Source: JAMIFV01 sp035906055
GTDB taxonomy: Bacteria > Pseudomonadota > Alphaproteobacteria > Rickettsiales > JABCZZ01
DNA: 64,000 bases
Direction: 5' to 3'
Assembly (NCBI GenBank): GCA_035906055.1
Contig: JAMIFV010000016.1
Span: forward strand, 16,287 to 80,286
The translations under genes and the position numbers were made by a program. Shown in pieces: positions 34,141 to 42,696 of the stretch; positions within the stretch are counted from its first letter, which is position 1; the number at the start of each line of letters is the position of its first letter. A model generated the notes under the pieces. It did not search any database, was not told where the DNA came from, and saw nothing but the letters and a program-made list of their open reading frames with translations.

Positions 34141-34797
34141 ATGCACGGAAACAACCCGATACGCCCCCCTGCAAAGGGCGATGGCAGCACGCTGGACGTG
34201 CAGGCGATATTCCCCACCTTGCAGGGCGAAGGCCCCTATGCGGGCTGGCCTGCCGTGTTCGTGCGCCTTGGCGGATGCAATCTGGCCTGTGAATTCTGTG
34301 ATACGGAATTTGAAAGCTTCAGCAGTTTTTCCGTGGCGGATATTGTACATGAGGTTAAAGCCAAAGCTGGCAGGGCAATGCTGGTGGTCATCACGGGCGG
34401 CGAACCACTGCGCCAGCCCATCGCGCCGTTATGCACGGCACTGATAGGGGCAGGGTTCAAGATACAGATAGAGACTAACGGCACGTTGTGGCGTGAGCTG
34501 CCGCAGGAAGTGGAAATCATCTGCTCGCCCAAGAACACCGGCAAGGGCTATGCCTCCATCAGGCCGGACGTGCTGGCGCGCACCAGGGCACTCAAGTTTA
34601 TTATCTCGGAGCAGGCGGAAGGTTATCGCGATATTGCCGATGTGGGACAGGGTGCGGATATACCAGTCTATGTGCAGCCGATGGACGAATATGACCTTGC
34701 AAAGAATGCCGCCAACCTCAAGCGCGCAACGGAGATAGCGATGCAGAAAGGTTGCCGCCTTTCGCTGCAGCTTCACAAGATAGCGGGGATAGAATAA
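34141..34797 (+). CDS. queE: 7-carboxy-7-deazaguanine synthase
   Basis: The 218-residue radical-SAM enzyme has the cluster-binding CNLACEFC and the QGEGPYAGWPAVFVRLGGCN opening of QueE. VITGGEPL and IETNGT are the family loops. It makes the deazaguanine core for queuosine. queC lies 510 bases downstream, separated by an opposite-strand orphan gene. Confidence 0.93.
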   Translation: MHGNNPIRPPAKGDGSTLDVQAIFPTLQGEGPYAGWPAVFVRLGGCNLACEFCDTEFESFSSFSVADIVHEVKAKAGRAMLVVITGGEPLRQPIAPLCTALIGAGFKIQIETNGTLWRELPQEVEIICSPKNTGKGYASIRPDVLARTRALKFIISEQAEGYRDIADVGQGADIPVYVQPMDEYDLAKNAANLKRATEIAMQKGCRLSLQLHKIAGIE

Positions 34798-34803
34798 AGC
34801 AGC

Positions 34804-35166
34804 CTAGCGTGCGTTGCGGGCAGCTTGTCCAGCGGATACTTCAAGAAGCTTTGCTTGGTTCTCCAGTTCTGCAGTCAGGATGTTGAATGATTTGCCATGA
34901 TCCCTGGCCTCTCGTACTGCAAAGGTAAGAGCCCCGTTGGAAGGGGCTTCACCTTTACCGCTTACCGCATTACGCACGTATACAACATCCTCTAATGCTT
35001 TAGAGGCATCAAACTCTTCGCCACTGAGCAGCCTGTTAACCTTCTTCAAAGCAATGAGCGGAGTGTTTGTACCGTTCCACTGCGGTGCTGCCAAATCAAT
35101 ATTATCCCTTATGGTAGCCAACTGTTGCTTGGCTTCATCAGAAAGAATTACAGCATGTTTTGTCAT
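34804..35166 (-). CDS. Small orphan protein of unknown function
   Basis: The 120-residue soluble protein is mostly helical and charged. It has no recognised domain and no signal peptide. The base composition is more AT-rich than its neighbours, and it lies on the opposite strand between queE and queC, which suggests a later insertion. Its upstream region carries a tandem repeat GCATAATATG / GCATAATATA at 35193-35212. A toxin-antitoxin or prophage-derived origin is possible but not shown. Confidence 0.55.
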   Translation of the reverse strand: MTKHAVILSDEAKQQLATIRDNIDLAAPQWNGTNTPLIALKKVNRLLSGEEFDASKALEDVVYVRNAVSGKGEAPSNGALTFAVREARDHGKSFNILTAELENQAKLLEVSAGQAARNAR

Positions 35167-35307
35167 CGGGTGAACCTCTTAAGGATGTTTGAGCATAATA
35201 TGGCATAATATACGATATGTCGGATAGCTTTAAAAATTAAGATTTGATGACAGTAGCGGGAGATTTATATTTACTTATGAGTCAATATGTTATAAATCGC
35301 ACTCATC

Positions 35308-35994
35308 ATGAAAAAAGCGGTGGTGCTCTTAAGCGGCGGGCTTGATTCCGCAACGGTGCTGGCGATTGCGAGGTCACAGGGCTTTGCGCCCTACGCGCTC
35401 TCCTTCCGTTACGGCCAGCGCCATAAGGTGGAAATTGAAGCGGCGAAGAAAGTGGCCCAGTCCATCGGCGTGCAGGAACATAAAATCGCCGATATCGATT
35501 TGCGTCTGTTCGGCGGCTCCGCACTCACGGCGGATATCGCCGTGCCAAAGCATGCGAACGTGGATGAGATAGGGCAGGACATACCCGTTACCTATGTGCC
35601 TGCGCGCAACACCATCTTTCTTTCCTTTGCGCTTGCATGGGCGGAAGTGTTGCAGGCGTATGATATCTTCATCGGCGTGAATGCGCTCGATTACAGCGGA
35701 TACCCGGATTGCCGCCCGGAGTTCATCATCTCCTTCGAACAGACCGCCAACCTTGCCACTGCCTACGCGGTGCAGGCAAAAACGCGTGTGAGCATACATG
35801 CTCCGCTCATCAGCCTGACCAAGGCCGATATCATCCGTAAAGGGCGGGAGCTTGGCGTGGATTATGCCAATACCATCAGCTGTTACGATCCCGCGCCCGA
35901 CGCCGGGGCCTGTGGCCGCTGCGACAGCTGCCTGCTGCGTGCCAGGGGGTTTAAGGAAAACGCGATTCCCGATCCCGCCGCGCGATTTGTTTAA
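35308..35994 (+). CDS. queC: 7-cyano-7-deazaguanine synthase
   Basis: The 228-residue PP-loop ATPase has VLLSGGLDSATVLAIA, and its zinc cysteines are in SCYDPAPDAGACGRCDSCLLR. QueC converts CDG to preQ0 using ATP and ammonia. It belongs functionally with queE at 34141. Confidence 0.96.
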   Translation: MKKAVVLLSGGLDSATVLAIARSQGFAPYALSFRYGQRHKVEIEAAKKVAQSIGVQEHKIADIDLRLFGGSALTADIAVPKHANVDEIGQDIPVTYVPARNTIFLSFALAWAEVLQAYDIFIGVNALDYSGYPDCRPEFIISFEQTANLATAYAVQAKTRVSIHAPLISLTKADIIRKGRELGVDYANTISCYDPAPDAGACGRCDSCLLRARGFKENAIPDPAARFV

Positions 35995-36064
35995 AATTAG
36001 TAGTGCTTTGCTCCGCAGAAGTGCTAAAATACTGCCAGCCGTATACATTCAGCAGGAGAAAAAC

Positions 36065-36550
36065 ATGCGCTCTTCACGCCTGCCATTCCTCGCCGCGTTA
36101 CTCATTCCTTCCATTGGCTTTGCGTCTGATTCTTTTGTGTCCAGCGGCATTCCGTATGTGTCGCCGACAAATGCGCGGGAGCGCGAAAATCTGGTGGACC
36201 TGCAGGAGCAGAAGATTCGCCAGTATGAGCCCGAACGGCAGGAGTCAGACGTGAACGCACAGGATATGGTGCGTCCTCCTTCTGACCTGCAACAGCATTT
36301 GCTGAATCAGCAGGGTACGTATAACCCGCAACAGCAGCACTCAACAGAGCAGCAAAGAGCGCTGGCGCAGGGGATGGCAGACTATCACCGGGTGCTGCGT
36401 GAGAGAAATATTGACCCCAACGCGATGCGTGCCGTCATCCCCCCGCCGCAGAGCTCTTACCCTCCCGGCCCCGATTCCGTATATTACGACCCGAATAAGG
36501 ATTATTCGCCTGAGAGGCATTATATGCCCACTATGCCCAGCCCCAGATAG
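36065..36550 (+). CDS. Exported protein of unknown function, first of a related pair
   Basis: The 161-residue protein has a signal peptide (MRSSRLPFLAALLIPSIGFA). The remaining polypeptide is Gln-, Pro- and Tyr-rich and probably disordered (for example QQGTYNPQQQHSTEQQRA). ATG 36065 follows caggagaaaaac; a longer frame reaching back into queC is rejected. The N-terminus resembles the next gene (LPF..A.LIP and DSFV), so they look like divergent duplicates. Confidence 0.7.
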   Translation: MRSSRLPFLAALLIPSIGFASDSFVSSGIPYVSPTNARERENLVDLQEQKIRQYEPERQESDVNAQDMVRPPSDLQQHLLNQQGTYNPQQQHSTEQQRALAQGMADYHRVLRERNIDPNAMRAVIPPPQSSYPPGPDSVYYDPNKDYSPERHYMPTMPSPR

Positions 36551-36586
36551 CCTGCGCCGCAGCGTCCATTGTTTGCAGGAGAAACT

Positions 36587-37231
36587 ATGCGCTTTTATTG
36601 TTTGCCGTTCGTTGTGGCTATGCTCATTCCCGTCATTGCCGGTGCCGATGACAGTTTCGTATATACCCGCAGGCCCGCACCCGTGGCCGAGCAGCAGGAA
36701 ACGGCACCCCGGCAGGAAATGCAGCCGCAGGGCGTTATCAGTAATGGCGGCAATGTCCACGAGGTGCCAGCCACCCCGCCGGGATGGGACTCGCTGACCA
36801 CCGGCACGGCTAATGGCGGCGGCGTGCTGGGGAACGGCAATGGCATGAATGGCGGCTATGGCAGCCCGCTTGGTACGCTGAGCGGCAATAATATCATCAC
36901 TAACGGCAATGCGGCGAACGACCTGCTGAACAGCATGGCTTCCGGCGGAGCGCGCCAGAGCTTCGGTGATGTAAGCGTCAGCAGCGACGGCGATGTTTCG
37001 CCCCAGGAGCGCGCCATGTATGCGGCATTCCTGGGTTCGTTGCTGCAGACCGTGCGTGCCCAGCCTGATACGGCTCCCGGGACCGCTACCAGCTATAATG
37101 GCGGCGGCTGGAAGCCGGTGACACCGGCATTCAACACCGGCGTTCCGGCGCATAGCGGCAGCATGGGCGTATCCGCCCCGGCAGTGCCTTGCCCGAACGG
37201 TGCGCGCGGCGTTGCAGGCGTAGGCTGCTGA
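36587..37231 (+). CDS. Exported Gly/Asn-rich protein, second of a related pair
   Basis: The 214-residue protein has a signal peptide (MRFYCLPFVVAMLIPVIAGA) followed by ADDSFVYT, like the previous gene. The mature part is Gly-, Asn- and Ala-rich (NGNGMNGGYGS) with no recognised fold. ATG 36587 follows gcaggagaaact, nearly the same leader as the upstream gene. It ends 7 bases before hprK. Confidence 0.7.
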   Translation: MRFYCLPFVVAMLIPVIAGADDSFVYTRRPAPVAEQQETAPRQEMQPQGVISNGGNVHEVPATPPGWDSLTTGTANGGGVLGNGNGMNGGYGSPLGTLSGNNIITNGNAANDLLNSMASGGARQSFGDVSVSSDGDVSPQERAMYAAFLGSLLQTVRAQPDTAPGTATSYNGGGWKPVTPAFNTGVPAHSGSMGVSAPAVPCPNGARGVAGVGC

Positions 37232-37238
37232 CACATCT

Positions 37239-37691
37239 ATGGGCACGCAGCATATTCACGGCACATGTGTGGCTATCGGGCAGTGCGCAGTGCTGTTGCT
37301 GGGAGATTCGGGAAGCGGCAAATCCGATCTGGCATTGCGCCTGATAGATCGTGGCGCCGTGCTGGTGGCGGACGACCAGATACAACTGACTGCGGATAAC
37401 GGCGTATTACACGCCTCCGCTCCCGCCAGTATCAGGGGGCTGCTGGAGGTACGGGGCATAGGCCTTATCAAAATGCCGTGTAAGGATTCAATACCGGTAG
37501 CGCTGGTGGTGCAGTTAGTGCCGCCTGCTCAGGTGGAAAGATTGCCCCTGCCGCAGTCGCGGGAATTCCTCGGGATCACACTTGCTGTATGTGAATTATC
37601 CGCATTTGAAGCTTCCGCCCCCATCAAAGTGGAAGGTGCAATTTCCGCTTTTCAGGACAGAAGGTTACAGGTGGGATTTTTAAGGGAATAG
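37239..37691 (+). CDS. hprK: HPr kinase/phosphorylase, short alphaproteobacterial form
   Basis: At 150 residues it keeps only the catalytic C-terminal domain, as is usual in alphaproteobacteria. The P-loop is GDSGSGKSDLAL, the capping region DDQIQLTA, and the family motif EVRGIGLIKMP. HprK phosphorylates HPr on Ser46. The substrate HPr is encoded at 39766 and the kinase partner EIIA at 39359, but two small genes and rapZ intervene. Confidence 0.92.
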   Translation: MGTQHIHGTCVAIGQCAVLLLGDSGSGKSDLALRLIDRGAVLVADDQIQLTADNGVLHASAPASIRGLLEVRGIGLIKMPCKDSIPVALVVQLVPPAQVERLPLPQSREFLGITLAVCELSAFEASAPIKVEGAISAFQDRRLQVGFLRE

Positions 37692-37810
37692 TCCCTGGCG
37701 CTGTGGATAACTCGATGTGGTAACAGCATAAATTGTCACAAAATATTCACATTACAAATCCAAAACCTCTGTATGATGTAAGCTGAAACGTATTCAGAAA
37801 GTGCGCGCGC

Positions 37811-38086
37811 ATGGGATACTGGCGGGAAGAATTAAAAGACAATCCTGAACTGTATGTGGCCTACGCCAATCTTCTGGATGCGAGTGAAAATAATATTCCT
37901 GCGTTCGAGCGTGAAGTTCGCCGTCAGGGACTTTGGGATGAATACCAGCACTGGCGTCGCGCCAAGAAAAGTGAAGCTAAAAACGGCATTAATGAGAAAG
38001 GGCCCGTGGTCTTTTCAGCAGGAAAAAAGATTATCAGCGGCGTGGTGGCGTTGCTGACAGGAAAAGAAAAAGAGTATGACGAATGA
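37811..38086 (+). CDS. Small protein of unknown function
   Basis: A 91-residue protein, basic and Glu/Lys-rich, with NPELYVAYANLLDASEN near the N-terminus and a hydrophobic stretch near the C-terminus (IISGVVALLTG). Its last 11 bases overlap the next gene. No family was recognised. It lies between hprK and rapZ. Confidence 0.55.
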   Translation: MGYWREELKDNPELYVAYANLLDASENNIPAFEREVRRQGLWDEYQHWRRAKKSEAKNGINEKGPVVFSAGKKIISGVVALLTGKEKEYDE

Positions 38087-38276
38087 TGATTTAGATAAAT
38101 TAGATCCGTTTCTTGCCAAGATGGCGGCTGTGCAAGCTGCGGATAAAGCTAGAGAACGCATGTTGCAAGTCGCAGGTATCAGCAATGGTTCCTGGGGTGA
38201 TCATGTCGTGTCCTCCGGCAGCTATATCGAATCTGCGCACGCTCCCAAAGCCAAGGGCGGACGCGGCATGGGCTGA
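38076..38276 (+). CDS. Very small protein of unknown function
   Basis: A 66-residue protein starting with ATG 38076 inside the end of the previous gene. It is charged and partly helical (DDLDKLDPFLAKMAAVQAAD) with a Gly-rich tail. The overlap suggests translational coupling. No family was recognised, and coding status rests mainly on the coupling and the clean frame. Confidence 0.45.
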   Translation: MTNDDLDKLDPFLAKMAAVQAADKARERMLQVAGISNGSWGDHVVSSGSYIESAHAPKAKGGRGMG

Positions 38277-38330
38277 CCGGCCCTGTACTGCCCAAATCCG
38301 TTGCGCTCCCTGTATTTTAAAGTACATTGC

Positions 38331-38461
38331 ATTTAGAGCATTTCCCATTTAATCGTTCGCGTCGTTATCCTTCGGTCTCGGTGTGCTCATGTACTACGTG
38401 TACACTCCGCGCACCTTGCCTCGGCTGCCTAGCGAACAATTAAAGCGAAAACGCTCTAGAG
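38331..38461. repeat. MITE-like element with ~30-base terminal inverted repeats, next to rapZ
   Basis: The left arm 38331-38360 and the reverse complement of the right arm 38432-38461 agree at 22 of 30 bases (TAGAGC, TTTAAT and GTTCGC blocks conserved). It has no ORF. The right end stops 14 bases before the rapZ start codon, just outside the ribosome-binding site. The core TGCTCATGTACTACGTGTACA resembles the core of the element at 29258. Confidence 0.65.
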
Positions 38462-38475
38462 TATTAAAGGAGTCT

Positions 38476-39327
38476 ATGCGCGTTCTGCTGATTACAGGGT
38501 TGTCAGGTGCCGGTCGCTCCGTGGCGCTGCGCGCGCTGGAGGATATGGGCTATGAGGCGATAGATAACGCACCGCTTGCGCTTATCCCTTCGCTGCTGGC
38601 GTCCGGCAGTGCCGACCCGTTGCACCGGCTGGTGATAGGCACCGATGCGCGCAGCCGCGATTTCTCCGTCGCGCATTTTCAGGAGATGCTGCTAACGCTA
38701 AAGGGGCAAAGCGCGCATGAGGTGAAAGTGCTCTTCCTCAATTGCGACAATGAAGTGTTGCAGCGCCGTTTCACCGAGACGCGCCGCAAGCATCCGCTGG
38801 CGCTCGACAGGCCCGTGATGGACGGCATACGCCACGAACGCAGCCTTACACTGCCGGTACGCGATATGGCGGACATCGTGCTGGACACCACCGAATGGTC
38901 AAACGCCCAGCTGCGCGACGTGCTGCGCGAATACTTCAGCGAAGAGCGCAAAGCGCTTTCCATATTCGTAACGTCGTTTTCCTTCAAGCGCGGTGTGCCG
39001 CGCGATGCCGACCTCGTGTTTGACGTGCGCTTCCTGCGTAACCCTTTTTATGACGACGCGCTGCGTGAGCTGACCGGGCTGGACCCCAAAGTGGTGGCGC
39101 ATGTGGAAGCCGACCCCGATTTCGCCGGTTTCTTTGAACGGCTCACCCAGTTGGTGGCGCCGCTGCTGCCGCGTTACCTGCTGGAAGGCAAAAGCTATCT
39201 GACGATCAGTATCGGCTGCACGGGGGGCTGGCATCGCTCGGTAATGGTGGCTGAAAAGCTTGCTGGCTTTTTGAAAAAGAAAGAGTATAAGGTGGGCGTT
39301 CGGCACCGCGAATTAGTGGATAAATAG
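38476..39327 (+). CDS. rapZ: RNase adapter RapZ
   Basis: The 283-residue protein has the N-terminal P-loop GLSGAGRSVALRALED and the C-terminal signature GCTGGWHRSVMVAEKL. RapZ senses glucosamine-6-phosphate and directs RNase E to small RNAs in enterobacteria. In alphaproteobacteria it is usually found with hprK and PTS genes, as here. ATG 38476 follows aaaggag; a longer upstream frame lies in MITE DNA and is rejected. GlmS, the enzyme controlled by RapZ in E. coli, is encoded at 5.1 kb. Confidence 0.94.
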   Translation: MRVLLITGLSGAGRSVALRALEDMGYEAIDNAPLALIPSLLASGSADPLHRLVIGTDARSRDFSVAHFQEMLLTLKGQSAHEVKVLFLNCDNEVLQRRFTETRRKHPLALDRPVMDGIRHERSLTLPVRDMADIVLDTTEWSNAQLRDVLREYFSEERKALSIFVTSFSFKRGVPRDADLVFDVRFLRNPFYDDALRELTGLDPKVVAHVEADPDFAGFFERLTQLVAPLLPRYLLEGKSYLTISIGCTGGWHRSVMVAEKLAGFLKKKEYKVGVRHRELVDK

Positions 39328-39358
39328 GCTGTATAACTACGGGAAAGAGTTTTCGGAA

Positions 39359-39769
39359 ATGATTGGTCTGGTAGTGGTTACTCATGGAAAGCTGGCTCTG
39401 GAATTCATAGCCGCGACGGAGCATGTGGTAGGCAAGCAGAAAGACATCGAAGCGATCTGCATCGAGCCTGAAGACGATATGGAAAAACGCCGTGAAGATA
39501 TTATGGCTGCGGTGCAGAAAGTGGATTCCGGCGGCGGCGTCGCCATCCTTACCGACATGTTCGGCGGCACACCCTCCAACCTCGCTATCTCCATCATGGG
39601 CAAGGCCCCGGTGGAAGTGGTGGCGGGCATCAACCTGCCGATGATGGTGAAGCTTGCCAGCATCCGCAATAACATGCCGCTTGCGCAAGCCGTTCTTGCC
39701 GCGCAGGAGGCAGGCCGCAAGTACATCAACGTCGCCAGCAACCTGCTGACAAAGGACCCTGCGGCGTGA
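39359..39769 (+). CDS. PTS EIIA component, mannose type
   Basis: The 136-residue protein starts MIGLVVVTHGKLALEF, with the phosphorylated His in VTHG. AILTDMFGGTPSNLAI is the family core. It accepts phosphate from HPr and probably has a regulatory, not a transport, role because no EIIB/C/D genes are nearby (inference). The last 4 bases overlap HPr. Confidence 0.93.
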   Translation: MIGLVVVTHGKLALEFIAATEHVVGKQKDIEAICIEPEDDMEKRREDIMAAVQKVDSGGGVAILTDMFGGTPSNLAISIMGKAPVEVVAGINLPMMVKLASIRNNMPLAQAVLAAQEAGRKYINVASNLLTKDPAA

Positions 39770-40068
39770 GCGCGGACATTACGGTTCCCGTTACCAATAA
39801 AAAAGGGCTGCATGCCCGTGCCGCCGCTAAGTTTGTTAAAACCGCAAGCCAGTTCGAGGCGGTGGTCAGGGTATCCAAAGTTGCAGGGGCGGGCGTAACC
39901 GACGCTTCCGCGCAGGTGGAGGCATCTGGCGGCTCCATCCTCGGGCTGATGATGCTGGGGGCGGAATGCGGCTCAACGATACGCATGCGCTCGGAATGCG
40001 AGCAGGGCAGCGCCGCTGTTGACGCGCTGCGCAAGCTGGTGGAAGAGAAATTTCAGGAAAGCGAATAA
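39766..40068 (+). CDS. HPr phosphocarrier protein
   Basis: The 100-residue protein has the active His in GLHARAAAKFV and the HprK target Ser in ASGGSILGLMML. The start is GTG 39766, overlapping the EIIA stop (GTGA). With hprK, rapZ and EIIA it makes a regulatory PTS module; enzyme I is not in the window. Confidence 0.94.
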   Translation: MSADITVPVTNKKGLHARAAAKFVKTASQFEAVVRVSKVAGAGVTDASAQVEASGGSILGLMMLGAECGSTIRMRSECEQGSAAVDALRKLVEEKFQESE

Positions 40069-40074
40069 AAGCAA

Positions 40075-40155
40075 GGCTCAGGACTGATTAAACTCTTGCT
40101 TGCTTTTCCTCTCCCGCTTTGCAAGAGGAAAAGAGTCATGAGTCCTGATCCTAGC
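40075..40155. repeat. MITE-like element, family CTAGG-NNN-AGGACTCAT (short copy)
   Basis: An 81-base element with imperfect inverted ends: left CAGGACTGATTAAA and right ATGAGTCCTGATCCTAG. A 10-bp internal hairpin, CTTTTCCTCT (40103-40112) with AGAGGAAAAG (40124-40133), could serve as a transcription stop after the HPr gene. The 222-base copy at 49317 has the same ends. Confidence 0.75.
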
Positions 40156-40323
40156 GGCTGATCTGGCCTTATTGCGCAATTTTCTGATGATTATCCATAC
40201 AGAATAATAAGTTAGGTTTATCAGGCGATAAAGCGGCGATTGGATTGCGGTCAATGGAAGTTGTGAATGGCATGCCGTTGAGTTACAATGGGTTCTTGCT
40301 TTTACGGTAGAAGGAGTATGCCC

Positions 40324-42252
40324 ATGTCGGAAGTTGTGATTCCCGTAAATTCCGCATTGAATACAAAGGACAGCATTGATGCCGGGCGTTATCAGCAGCT
40401 ATACCGGCAGTCTGTTTCCGACCCCGAAGGCTTCTGGGGCGAGCAGGCCGGACGCCTGCTGTGGCGAAAACGCTGGGTAAAGGTGAAGAATACGCGCTAC
40501 GCGCCGGATGTTTCCATCAAGTGGTTCGAGGGCGGCGAGCTCAACATCGCTGAGAACTGCATCGACCGTCACCTCGCTACCAAGGCAGATAAAACCGCTA
40601 TCATCTGGGAAGGGGACGATCCTGCGGAATCGCGCCATATCACTTACCGCGAACTGCATGAGCAGGTATGCAGGCTGGCCAACGTGCTTACAAAACATGG
40701 CGTGAAAAAAGGCGACCGCGTAACGGTCTACATGCCCATGATACCTGAGGCCGCATATGCGATGCTTGCCTGTGCCCGTATCGGTGCGGTGCATTCGGTA
40801 GTTTTCGGCGGATTCTCCGCGCAGTCGCTCAAAGGCCGTATCGAGGATTGCGGCAGCACGTTCGTCATCACCGCCGACGAAGGCGTGCGCGGTGGCAAGA
40901 AGATCCCTCTGAAGGCCAATGTGGATGAAGCGGTGAAGGAGCTTCCCTTCGTCAGCAAGGTGCTGGTGGCGCGCCGCACGGGCGGCAATGTGGCCTGGCA
41001 GGCCGGGCGTGACCTGTGGTACCATGAAGAAGTGGAAGCCGCTTCACCGCAGCATCAGGCACAGGCGTTCGATGCGGAAACGCCTTTGTACATTCTCTAT
41101 ACCTCCGGCTCCACGGGCAGGCCCAAGGGCGTGCTGCATACGACTGCGGGTTATCTCCTGTATGTGAACCTGACCTTCGCCACCATATTCGATTATCGCG
41201 ACGGCGAAGTTTACTGGTGCTCGGCGGATGTGGGCTGGGTAACCGGGCATAGCTATATTGTGTATGGCCCGCTTTCCAGCGGCGCCACCACGCTCATGTT
41301 TGAGGGTGTTCCCAATTATCCGGACGCCTCGCGCTTCTGGCAGGTGATCGACAAGCACAAAGTGAACATATTCTACACAGCGCCCACGGCGTTGCGCGCG
41401 CTGATGCGTGAAGGCGACGAGCATGTGGCGGCATCCTCGCGCGCGTCACTACGCATACTTGCTAGCGTGGGCGAGCCTATCAATCCTGAAGCGTGGCTAT
41501 GGTATTACAACGTGGTGGGCGAAAAACGCTGTCCGGTCATGGACACATGGTGGCAGACCGAAACCGGGGGCATACTCATAGCGCCCATACCCGGTGCGAC
41601 GCCGCTGAAACCCGGTTCGGCCACGTGGCCGTTCTTTGGCGCGCAGCCTGTTATCGTGGATGCCGGCGGCAGCCCGCTGGAAGGTGAATGTGAGGGCTTC
41701 CTCTGCATGAAAGACTCGTGGCCGGGGCAGGCGCGCACGCTCTGGGGCGACCATGAGCGTTTTGAACAGACTTATTTTTCCACTTATAAGGGGTATTATT
41801 TCAGCGGCGATGGCTGCCGCCGCGATAAAGACGGTTATTACTGGATAACAGGACGTGTGGACGACGTTATCAACGTTTCCGGCCACCGCCTCGGCACGGC
41901 GGAGATAGAAAGCGCGCTGGTGGGGCATGAAGCCGTGGCGGAGGCGGCGGTAGTGCCCATCCCGCATGATATTAAAGGACAAGGTATTTATGCCTATGTG
42001 ACCGTGAAGGCAAAAATCCAGCCTGATGAAACCCTTAACAAGGCGCTCATAGCGTGGGTGCGCAAGGCAATAAGCCCCATTGCCACGCCGGACGTGATCC
42101 ATTTTACCCCGGCGCTGCCCAAGACCCGCTCCGGCAAGATCATGCGCAGGATATTGCGCAAGATCGCGGAGGGTGATACATCCACCCTCGGCGACGTAAG
42201 CACCCTGGCCAATCCCGAAGCGGTGCAGGCGCTGATAGACAGTAAGAAGTGA
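40324..42252 (+). CDS. acs: Acetyl-CoA synthetase
   Basis: The 642-residue AMP-forming ligase has P-loop YTSGSTGRPKGVLH, the family blocks WWQTETGG and GRVDDVINVSGHRLGTAEIE, and the acetylatable Lys in PKTRSGKIMRRILR. It activates acetate to acetyl-CoA. ATG 40324 is preferred because aaggag at 40311-40316 is 7 bases away; the ATG at 40318 would be too close. A CobB-type deacylase at 44.2 kb could control Acs by removing acetyl-lysine (established in other bacteria, inferred here). Confidence 0.96.
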   Translation: MSEVVIPVNSALNTKDSIDAGRYQQLYRQSVSDPEGFWGEQAGRLLWRKRWVKVKNTRYAPDVSIKWFEGGELNIAENCIDRHLATKADKTAIIWEGDDPAESRHITYRELHEQVCRLANVLTKHGVKKGDRVTVYMPMIPEAAYAMLACARIGAVHSVVFGGFSAQSLKGRIEDCGSTFVITADEGVRGGKKIPLKANVDEAVKELPFVSKVLVARRTGGNVAWQAGRDLWYHEEVEAASPQHQAQAFDAETPLYILYTSGSTGRPKGVLHTTAGYLLYVNLTFATIFDYRDGEVYWCSADVGWVTGHSYIVYGPLSSGATTLMFEGVPNYPDASRFWQVIDKHKVNIFYTAPTALRALMREGDEHVAASSRASLRILASVGEPINPEAWLWYYNVVGEKRCPVMDTWWQTETGGILIAPIPGATPLKPGSATWPFFGAQPVIVDAGGSPLEGECEGFLCMKDSWPGQARTLWGDHERFEQTYFSTYKGYYFSGDGCRRDKDGYYWITGRVDDVINVSGHRLGTAEIESALVGHEAVAEAAVVPIPHDIKGQGIYAYVTVKAKIQPDETLNKALIAWVRKAISPIATPDVIHFTPALPKTRSGKIMRRILRKIAEGDTSTLGDVSTLANPEAVQALIDSKK

Positions 42253-42260
42253 TGTAGCAC

Positions 42261-42695
42261 ATGCAAAACGAACCCAGGGCTAATGGTGATGCCTCAGTAA
42301 CCGGCCTGCCAAAAGCGTCAGGCCATCAGATCGCCGATATGCGCAGCCTTAATGAAGGCATTTTGAAAGTGATAGGATTACTGAACCGGGATGCGCATGC
42401 GCCCGGCATCAGTCAGTATGAAATGCTGCGCCGCCTTGTGCGTGACGACGGGCGGCTGAAAGAGCTGTATCACGGTGTGGTGAATCCCAGCAAAATCATA
42501 CATGACGCAGTGCGGGTATTTGCAATGCAGGCCTCCTCCGGCGCAGAAGCTTCAGGCGGAAAAAGGCTGGATGATGTGTTGAAAGAGACCACGCCGCAAG
42601 ACGTGTTTGATACGATCGTAAAGGACATCCTGCCCGCCGTAATCACTAATCATGTGCAGGGCTACATGACTGTTGGACGCGCCGCGCAACGTTAA
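42261..42695 (+). CDS. Unknown protein after acs
   Basis: The 144-residue helical protein has no signal peptide. Motif-like segments are QIADMRSLNEGILKVIGLLN and YEMLRRLVRDDGRLKELYHG. No family was recognised. It starts 8 bases after acs and runs convergent with gcdH, leaving 1 base between the stops. Confidence 0.6.
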   Translation: MQNEPRANGDASVTGLPKASGHQIADMRSLNEGILKVIGLLNRDAHAPGISQYEMLRRLVRDDGRLKELYHGVVNPSKIIHDAVRVFAMQASSGAEASGGKRLDDVLKETTPQDVFDTIVKDILPAVITNHVQGYMTVGRAAQR

Positions 42696-42696
42696 A

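Noticed and set aside
34099..34350. N-terminal extension of metZ
   Set aside because: The extra 84 residues overlap the divergent queE and have no similarity to MetZ; ATG 34098 gives a normal N-terminus.
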